Positions 13,561 through 18,098 of a DNA stretch of 18,098 bases are shown in pieces. The stretch is from Christensenella sp. UBA4636 (lineage in GTDB: Bacteria; Bacillota; Clostridia; Christensenellales; Borkfalkiaceae), in the NCBI GenBank assembly GCA_002405915.1, contig DHMS01000005.1:1-18098 (forward strand), in the 5' to 3' direction. A model generated the notes under the pieces. It worked only from the letters and a program-made list of their open reading frames with translations. It had not been told where the DNA came from and searched no databases. A program made the position numbers and the translations under genes. Each line of letters starts with the position of its first letter. Positions within the stretch are counted from its first letter, which is position 1.

Positions 13561-13851
13561 TTACTCCAAAATTTCGATAAGTTTTTTCCTTTCTCCTTCG
13601 GGAAGCGTTTGGGCAAAATCCGCGATAGCTTTTTTGAGCCTTAAAACGCCGATTATGCTTTCGAACTTATCCATTTGCGCGCGCGCCTTCTTCAATGCGT
13701 CCGCCACAGCCTGACGGGTAACGCCCTTTTCCGCGGCGATTTCCGAAAGGCTTAAATCAAGCCCGTAATAGCTTTCCGTTATGTCCGCCTGCGAATCGGT
13801 AAGCAATCCGCCGTACACGGCGTAAAGATTAGCGTAATATAAATCTTTCAT
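13561..13851 (-). CDS. ylxM: YlxM, SRP-associated helix-turn-helix protein
   Basis: This 96-residue protein of the UPF0122 family has a sigma-70 region-4-like helix-turn-helix at about 22-60: 'DSQADITESYYGLDLSLSEIAAEKGVTRQAVADALKKA'. YlxM binds Ffh and SRP RNA in streptococci and stimulates Ffh GTPase activity; it almost always precedes ffh. The C-terminal half is helical and basic. It is the first gene of the nine-gene operon and lies about 35 bases after the predicted transcription start. The ribosome site is weak (GGTG). Confidence 0.94.
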   Translation of the reverse strand: MKDLYYANLYAVYGGLLTDSQADITESYYGLDLSLSEIAAEKGVTRQAVADALKKARAQMDKFESIIGVLRLKKAIADFAQTLPEGERKKLIEILE

Positions 13852-13892
13852 TACGACACCACGCTGTCAAGCAAAAATGTTTTACACCTAAT

Positions 13893-13920
13893 ATTATACA
13901 TAAATAAAAAACTTCGTCAA
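13893..13920 (-). promoter_or_regulatory. Main promoter of the ylxM-ffh-rpsP operon
   Basis: On the minus strand TTGACG (complement of 13915-13920) and TATAAT (13893-13898) are 16 bases apart. Start is expected near 13886. The -10 is perfect and the -35 matches 5 of 6. It lies directly after the terminator of the upstream unit and before ylxM. Confidence 0.82.
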
Positions 13921-13941
13921 GCGTTTTTCAAGGCTTTAACG

Positions 13942-13978
13942 AAAAAAGCCCGCGTTTTAAACGGGTTTTCGCTTTTTT
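13942..13978 (-). terminator. Terminator of the accessory unit
   Basis: AAAAAAGC (13942-13949) pairs with GCTTTTTT (13971-13978), with a second inner possibility CCCG/CGGG (13949-13952 with 13962-13965) followed by CTTTTTT on the minus strand. It lies 12-48 bases past the original stop codon of the broken third paralogue and separates that unit from the ylxM promoter. Confidence 0.72.
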
Positions 13979-13989
13979 CGATTAAATTT

Positions 13990-14845
13990 TCAGAACTCCA
14001 ACACGCCGTCGCTTCCCGCGCGCGGATATTCTCTGACGTTAGTTTCAAAAATATACAACCTTTCCGACTGATAAATTATCCTTAGGGATTGCATTCTTCA
14101 TCACTAATTATTTTTGCGGCAATAAATCGGTTTTTGCTATGTTAAACTCCCATCAATGTACGTCGAGTACTATTTCGGTCGTTTGCCTTGCAAAAACCGA
14201 ACCGTAAACGGCTTTTTTCTATCCGCAAAAATGCGAAGCACCTAAAAGAGCGTATTTTTCGATGATTTTTTGCGAGCGTGAGGGATGCTGTACTGAACGT
14301 ACTGCGCCCGAGCGGTCACAGAAAAGCGCGAAAAAGACGCCTTTTAGGTAGTTAGTGATAAGGAATGCAATCCCTATATTTTCTACTTTCGTAGAACTGC
14401 GCTCATCAGGAATACGCACCTCTTTTTTGTACCATTCGTAGGGCTTAGTCAAATCGAAGAGATATTCGGGGTCGATAGTCATATATTTATCCCAGAAAAA
14501 TTCTTCGTCAAAGTCGCTTCTCTTCATCTCGCCTACGTCGCACTCAAAGTCCTCGTCGGGAATATCGGAAAACTTTTCGAAAAACTCTTCGTCGCGCTCG
14601 GTTATTTCAAAAACGTAATAATCCGTGCCGCCGTAATCCCAAGCGGTGGAGCCTCGGTTATAGTAAATGCGTTCCAAATCTTCCGGCATACCTATATCGA
14701 AATTTTTATTGACAACCTTGCAATAGTTAATATTGTTAGCGATAAAAATTCGGCGAGCGGCAAAAATTGCAATCCCTGTGATTAAATTCAGACCAAAGAC
14801 GGCAAGCAACGAAAGAACGACTATCTTACCTGTTTTCATTATCAC
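13990..14845 (-). pseudogene. Third paralogue of the membrane-anchored family, split by the mobile element
   Basis: The reading frame now runs 14845-14219 (208 codons from GTG 14845, or ATG 14839), but its last 50 or so codons are mobile-element sequence. The true C-terminus lies beyond the element at 14082-13990 and encodes 'RIIYQSERLYIFETN' through 'DGVLEF' and a TGA. Joining the two sides after removing 290 bp and one TA gives codons AAT-ATA-AGG-ATA without frameshift and a 187-residue product. Its intact sisters have 190 and 186. The 292-bp net insertion is not a multiple of three and so breaks the frame. The N-terminal part has one membrane segment (about 8-30) and the family block 'YYNRGSTAWDYGGTDYYVFEITERDEEFF'. 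Function unknown; probably inactive or altered by its foreign tail. Confidence 0.93.
14085..14374 (+). mobile_element. MITE-like non-autonomous element, copy 2 (290 bp), inserted in a gene
   Basis: Flanked by TA at 14083-14084 and 14375-14376. The ends are proved by the host gene, whose frame is restored by removing this unit plus one TA. The inverted ends are better preserved than in copy 1: GGGATTGCATTC at the left and the same 12 bases on the minus strand at the right, then ATCACTAA in both after one or two differing bases, so the repeats reach about 24 bp. The same internal arms as in copy 1 are present. Copy 2 differs from copy 1 mainly in short loop-like blocks and three small indels. 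It has no coding capacity of its own; an external transposase, probably of an IS630/Tc1-mariner-like element, would be needed. Confidence 0.93.
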
Positions 14846-14873
14846 ACCTCTCCATTTATAAATAGCCGCCTTA

Positions 14874-14905
14874 GGCAGTTATCCGAAAGTCAACGAATAA
14901 CCGCC
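14874..14905 (-). repeat. Intergenic hairpin, copy 2
   Basis: GGCAGTTAT (14874-14882) and ATAACCGCC (14897-14905) form a 9-bp stem with one mismatch, in the 80-base gap before the broken paralogue. The same hairpin, without mismatch, lies before the second paralogue. No T run follows on the minus strand, so it looks like a processing or stability element duplicated with the genes. Confidence 0.6.
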
Positions 14906-14926
14906 CAAAACGGTTTTTATTTAGAT

Positions 14927-14986
14927 TTAGCAAACTTTTTTATATGGCAACTTTCTTTCGGAACTTGAAAGGCTTTCCAACTCGTC
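14927..14986 (-). repeat. 60-bp identical block (with 15576-15635)
   Basis: The last 60 bases of the second paralogue, including its stop codon, are identical to the last 60 bases of the first paralogue at 15576-15635. The middle parts of the two genes have diverged at protein level. This pattern suggests recent duplication with later gene conversion at the ends. Confidence 0.9.
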
Positions 14987-15499
14987 CAGAGTCGGGTCAA
15001 CTTTATAATGATCCGCAAATATATACAATCTCTCCGATTGATAAATCATATATACTTTTCTTAAGCATGTTACGATTTCGTTTTTGGGTACGCGCACATC
15101 TTTTTGATACCATTCGTAAGGTTTGCTTAAATCGAAAACATACTCCGAATCGATATACATATGTTTATCAAGATGAATACCTTCATCAAAGTTAATTTTC
15201 TTTTCTTCGATGACTTCTTCTTCAAACTCCGTATCCGGTATTGACGAAAACTTTTTGAAAAACTCTTCGTCACGCTCGGTTGTTTGAAAAACATAGTATT
15301 CCGCACCTTCGCCGTTAAAACAAGTACCACGATTATAATATACGCATTTCCATTCTTCGGGTATATTTATTTTCAATTCTCTATTAGCTATCGAGCGATA
15401 GTCCTTATGACTACAACGATAGGAACAATAGCCACAAAAAGAGCAAACGGCAACAACTAACACAACAATAGTTATTATTTTAGCCTTTTTCATTATCAC
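14927..15499 (-). CDS. Membrane-anchored protein of unknown family, second paralogue
   Basis: A 190-residue product counted from a GTG at 15499 (an ATG two codons later, at 15493, is equally possible; AAAGGAGAGG lies just upstream). One N-terminal membrane segment (about 7-27) is unusually cysteine-rich: 'AVCSFCGYCSYRCSH'. The rest should be outside the membrane: 'EEWKCVYYNRGT', 'EYYVFQTTERDEEFFKKFSSIPD', 'EYVFDLSKPYEWYQKDVRVP' and 'MIYQSERLYIFADH' are shared with its two neighbours. The C-terminus LPYKKVC is identical to that of the first paralogue. No lipobox of the classical kind and no catalytic motif was recognised. It lies in a tandem array behind a large secreted protein and is probably co-transcribed with it. 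Confidence 0.82.
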   Translation of the reverse strand: MIMKKAKIITIVVLVVAVCSFCGYCSYRCSHKDYRSIANRELKINIPEEWKCVYYNRGTCFNGEGAEYYVFQTTERDEEFFKKFSSIPDTEFEEEVIEEKKINFDEGIHLDKHMYIDSEYVFDLSKPYEWYQKDVRVPKNEIVTCLRKVYMIYQSERLYIFADHYKVDPTLDELESLSSSERKLPYKKVC

Positions 15500-15527
15500 G
15501 CCTCTCCTTTTGTAAAACGCTGTCTTA

Positions 15528-15559
15528 GGCGGTTATCCGCAAATCGTCGAATAACCGCC
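15528..15559 (-). repeat. Intergenic hairpin, copy 1
   Basis: GGCGGTTAT (15528-15536) and ATAACCGCC (15551-15559) form a perfect 9-bp stem with a 14-base loop in the gap between the first and second paralogues, before the second gene's ribosome site. It recurs at 14874-14905. Confidence 0.68.
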
Positions 15560-15575
15560 GCCAACGGTTGTTTGT

Positions 15576-16136
15576 TTAGCAAACTTTTTTATATGGCAAC
15601 TTTCTTTCGGAACTTGAAAGGCTTTCCAACTCGTCGGGTGTCGGGTCATCCGAAGTATGTGTTACAAATATATACAGTCTTTGTGATTGATAAATCATTC
15701 TTGCAACTCTTACTCTGGTTACCAATTCATCAAGAGGTACGCGAAGTCCTTTTTGATACCATTCATAAGGCTTGCTTAAATCGTAAAGATATTCGGAATC
15801 GATAGGACTGTATCCGTCAAAGCTCACTGCTTTTCTATCGTTCACAGCACTTTCAAAGTCGGCGTTTTTTGTTGCAGAAAAGTCCTTAAAAAATTCATCG
15901 TCACGTTCGGTTGTTTTAAAAACATAGTATTCCGTGCCGTCACCGTCAAACCCGTATGTTGTTCCCCTATTATAATATACACATTCCCATTCTTCCGGAA
16001 TATTTATTTTTAATTCTTTATTAGCTTTCGAGCGATAATCTATATTCCAATGGCTACAGCGATAAAAACAAAACCCGCAAAAAGCGCAAACAGCAACGAC
16101 TAACACAACAATAGTTATTATTTTAGCTTTTTTCAT
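15576..16136 (-). CDS. Membrane-anchored protein of unknown family, first paralogue
   Basis: This 186-residue protein has the same layout as its tandem neighbours: an N-terminal membrane segment (about 5-25) with clustered cysteines ('VCAFCGFCFYRCSH'), then a soluble domain with 'EEWECVYYNRGTTYGFDGDG', 'TEYYVFKTTERDDEFF', 'YLYDLSKPYEWYQKGLRVP' and 'ARMIYQSQRLYIFVTH'. It starts only 5 bases after the stop of the large secreted protein and lacks a good ribosome site of its own; a GAGG inside the end of the upstream gene lies about 15 bases away, so translation is probably coupled. This ties the family to the secreted protein. Function unknown. Confidence 0.85.
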   Translation of the reverse strand: MKKAKIITIVVLVVAVCAFCGFCFYRCSHWNIDYRSKANKELKINIPEEWECVYYNRGTTYGFDGDGTEYYVFKTTERDDEFFKDFSATKNADFESAVNDRKAVSFDGYSPIDSEYLYDLSKPYEWYQKGLRVPLDELVTRVRVARMIYQSQRLYIFVTHTSDDPTPDELESLSSSERKLPYKKVC

Positions 16137-16141
16137 TTTTG

Positions 16142-18070
16142 TTATATTTCAACCTCAATTCGATTATTGTATACATTCATACTTCCGTTGGTATTCAACC
16201 CGTCGGCATATGATATCAACCTATACCCATTCTCAATATAACCAACATTATCAATATAACTAATAGCTATAGAAGTAGCAAACCAATTCGGGCTTATGTA
16301 AACATATTCATAGCTATTCGCCGATATGGTGATAGGACTCGGAATATCGTTTAAGTTTGTCCAATTTTTCGCGTCATCATAATTACACATTTTGCTATTA
16401 TAATATACCGTTATAGACTTGTCTAAAGGGTTACTAACTTTTATTTTCCATTTCCCGTCAACTTTACCTTTGTTTTCTATCTGAAGATAATTATATACAT
16501 ATGAAATTCTTCTACCGACAGACATATTGCCGTTTGCGTTTAATTCGTTAGCATATACATAATATTCATAATATTTGTTTACAAATCTTGCGGCAATATG
16601 CGTTGCAAAATAATTTTCGGATATATATACGAATTCTGATTCACCATATTCTAAATAGCATATATTTATATCTTTTAAGCCCGTCCAATATTTTGCGTCA
16701 TCTTCATAACACATTTTTGAATTATATTCCAATCTGTAAGACGAGTCATAATAATTAGTGAATTGAACAAGCCATTGACTGCCTTTTTTTGTAATTATAG
16801 CAATATCGGTAGCAGGCACTAATTTCTTTTCGAAAGTAAAATTTAAAATACTTCTATCTAAATACAATTCATCGGCATATGTAACAACTCTATACCCGTC
16901 TTTTATGTAACAAAACGTAATATGTGAAGCCGTACCATTCACGGCTATATTAACAGTTTTGCTTCCTTTAGCGGGAATTTTAAACGAATCGATATCTAAT
17001 AAATTCTGAAACACTTTTGCATCTGCGGGAGCGCACATTTTCGTGTTATAGGCAACGTTCATTGTATCGTTCGAATAATTATATACTGAAACAGAATGAA
17101 TGCCGTTCGTTGTAGAATTCAGCTTTAAATACAACGCGTCTGCTACATCGACATTGATTACTACTTTATAATTTTTTACATAGCCAAGGGATTGAATTTC
17201 ATAATAAATATTATTTAACGCATCGAGTACATCGTTAACATCTTTTAAGTGAAAATCATAATCATCAAACACTTTTATTTTAGTGCTACTTGAGCTACTC
17301 CTTTCAATATCGGCACCGTGTAGAGAGAAGCCTAAATCTTCCTCGTAACACGTTGTATCGTTATACGCATTCGGGGTATAAGTCTTATATTCAATTTTCC
17401 TAAAAGTCTCATCCGAATTCACGAAATCGTATGTAACGGGAGAACCTACAACTCGGTTGCCATGTATCGGCGAATAATCACCCGGAGTGAAATTACCCAC
17501 CCAAGCGTGCGTCAATAATTCACCGGACAACAAATAGTTTGAACTATTAAACCAAGCAATAGCGGCACTAACTGTTGAAGCGGCATATGTGTAATCAACA
17601 AAAAAATCCACAACACCCTTATCATCTTGTTGAGTAGCGACAACCGCTTGACTTTGTTGCTTTGCGGCAGCTTGATATGTATCTAAAATGTTTTTAGTGC
17701 CGTCTATCAAAGCGTTTATCTTGTCGATTTCCTCTTGGTCTGTTACTGCCCCCAACATTTGTTGATAATAACAAATTTGGTCAACTAAGCTTTCGCCGAC
17801 AGTCTTGCCGGTTTGCTTGATTTCCTCTTCTATTTCCGGACTGTATTCGTATTCTTGCAAATCCTTATACTCTTCGCGAGTAGAGGCAATCAACTGCTCG
17901 GTGTCTATCGACAAGCTAACGTCGGTTTCTTCGGTTTTTGTTTCGGCATCATCCGCATAAGCAAGCGTGTTTTGTCCGTAAAACAAAAACGTGAGCGTAA
18001 AGGAGCATAACAACAAAATTGTCAATGCTAAGGTGGCTAAAGCTTTCAGTCTTTTCGATAAGTTTCTCAT
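16142..18070 (-). CDS. Secreted protein with three C-terminal 108-residue modules
   Basis: This 642-residue protein has a clear signal peptide: a basic start 'MRNLSKRLK', a hydrophobic core to about residue 30, and a signal peptidase I site AYA|DD after residue 39. Residues 40-150 are acidic, helical and possibly coiled-coil. Residues 180-260 ('LLTHAWVGNFTPGDYSPIHGNRV') form an unrecognised domain. Three C-terminal modules each carry 'YN[TS]KMC..(A/D)DAK' at 341, 449 and 557, an exact period of 108. Each continues into '[VE]YV(Y)IS...FATHIA' and 'YRL[IV]..YA(D/N)(E/G)L' strands, so they are probably beta-sandwich, adhesion-like or carbohydrate-binding-like modules. A conserved cysteine sits in every module. 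No LPXTG anchor is seen. A strong AGGAG lies 7 bases before the ATG. No homologue was recognised; surface or secreted function is inferred from the signal peptide and repeats. Confidence 0.88.
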   Translation of the reverse strand: MRNLSKRLKALATLALTILLLCSFTLTFLFYGQNTLAYADDAETKTEETDVSLSIDTEQLIASTREEYKDLQEYEYSPEIEEEIKQTGKTVGESLVDQICYYQQMLGAVTDQEEIDKINALIDGTKNILDTYQAAAKQQSQAVVATQQDDKGVVDFFVDYTYAASTVSAAIAWFNSSNYLLSGELLTHAWVGNFTPGDYSPIHGNRVVGSPVTYDFVNSDETFRKIEYKTYTPNAYNDTTCYEEDLGFSLHGADIERSSSSSTKIKVFDDYDFHLKDVNDVLDALNNIYYEIQSLGYVKNYKVVINVDVADALYLKLNSTTNGIHSVSVYNYSNDTMNVAYNTKMCAPADAKVFQNLLDIDSFKIPAKGSKTVNIAVNGTASHITFCYIKDGYRVVTYADELYLDRSILNFTFEKKLVPATDIAIITKKGSQWLVQFTNYYDSSYRLEYNSKMCYEDDAKYWTGLKDINICYLEYGESEFVYISENYFATHIAARFVNKYYEYYVYANELNANGNMSVGRRISYVYNYLQIENKGKVDGKWKIKVSNPLDKSITVYYNSKMCNYDDAKNWTNLNDIPSPITISANSYEYVYISPNWFATSIAISYIDNVGYIENGYRLISYADGLNTNGSMNVYNNRIEVEI

Positions 18071-18098
18071 AACTCATCTCCTGATACAATATATTTGA
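18071..18098 (-). promoter_or_regulatory. Ribosome binding site and upstream edge of the secreted-protein gene
   Basis: On the minus strand AGGAG lies 7 bases before the ATG and a TATATT hexamer lies about 6 bases further upstream, at the window edge. The -35 region is outside the window, so the promoter cannot be judged. Confidence 0.5.

Noticed and set aside
14219..14390. The C-terminal 50 or so residues of the reading frame ending at 14219, as a real protein domain
   Set aside because: They are translated mobile-element sequence in a shifted frame; the true C-terminus lies at 13990-14082.
1..18098. tRNA, rRNA, known riboswitches or a second CRISPR array elsewhere in the window
   Set aside because: No cloverleaf, conserved rRNA segment, riboswitch core or regularly spaced repeat was found on reading both strands.

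Overview
The window looks like a chromosomal segment of a low-GC Bacillota, most likely a gut-type Clostridia lineage. Evidence for this is the housekeeping order ylxM-ffh-rpsP-khpA-rimM-trmD-ylqF-rnhB, the Shine-Dalgarno-led genes, and the type II-A CRISPR-Cas locus. Almost everything is on the minus strand; the supported plus-strand genes are a tracrRNA and one small membrane protein.

Region 1 (1-6342) is a complete type II-A CRISPR-Cas module read right to left: tracrRNA (divergent, plus strand), cas9, cas1, cas2, csn2, leader, and the first 22 bases of the first repeat at the window edge. The four cas genes are nearly contiguous or overlap. The leader ends in the ATTTGAG anchor typical of II-A leaders, and the partial repeat pairs with the anti-repeat of the tracrRNA. 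The tracrRNA promoter lies between the tracrRNA and the cas9 start codon, so cas9 must be transcribed out of, or through, the tracrRNA gene.

Region 2 (6343-7756) holds an AT-rich spacer, a terminator hairpin, a 293-bp mobile element of MITE type, an XRE-family repressor gene and a divergent 77-residue membrane protein. The two genes share an intergenic switch in which the two -35 boxes overlap on opposite strands and three copies of a CAATACGCGTATTG-like operator sit on the promoters.

Region 3 (7757-13930) is a nine-gene translation and secretion operon from a strong promoter at about 13,900: ylxM, ffh, rpsP, khpA, rimM, trmD, ylqF (rbgA), rnhB and a THUMP-domain rRNA methyltransferase. Its SRP genes, ribosomal protein, and rRNA/tRNA maturation factors form a classical Bacillota cluster. 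rplS is missing from its usual place between trmD and ylqF, and a perfect terminator-like hairpin covers the khpA stop codon.

Region 4 (13940-18098) is an accessory unit: a secreted 642-residue protein with three C-terminal modules of exact 108-residue period, followed by three tandem paralogues of an unknown membrane-anchored family. The last paralogue is broken by a second copy of the mobile element. Removing 290 bp plus one TA restores a 187-codon gene that aligns with its sisters, which fixes the element's ends and its TA target duplication.

Main points of interest are the mobile element (ends proved by the broken gene, terminal repeats that change in step, conserved internal hairpins), the interlocked tracrRNA/cas9 control region, a Cas9 whose C-terminus lacks the arginine pair known for NGG recognition, and the compact XRE switch.
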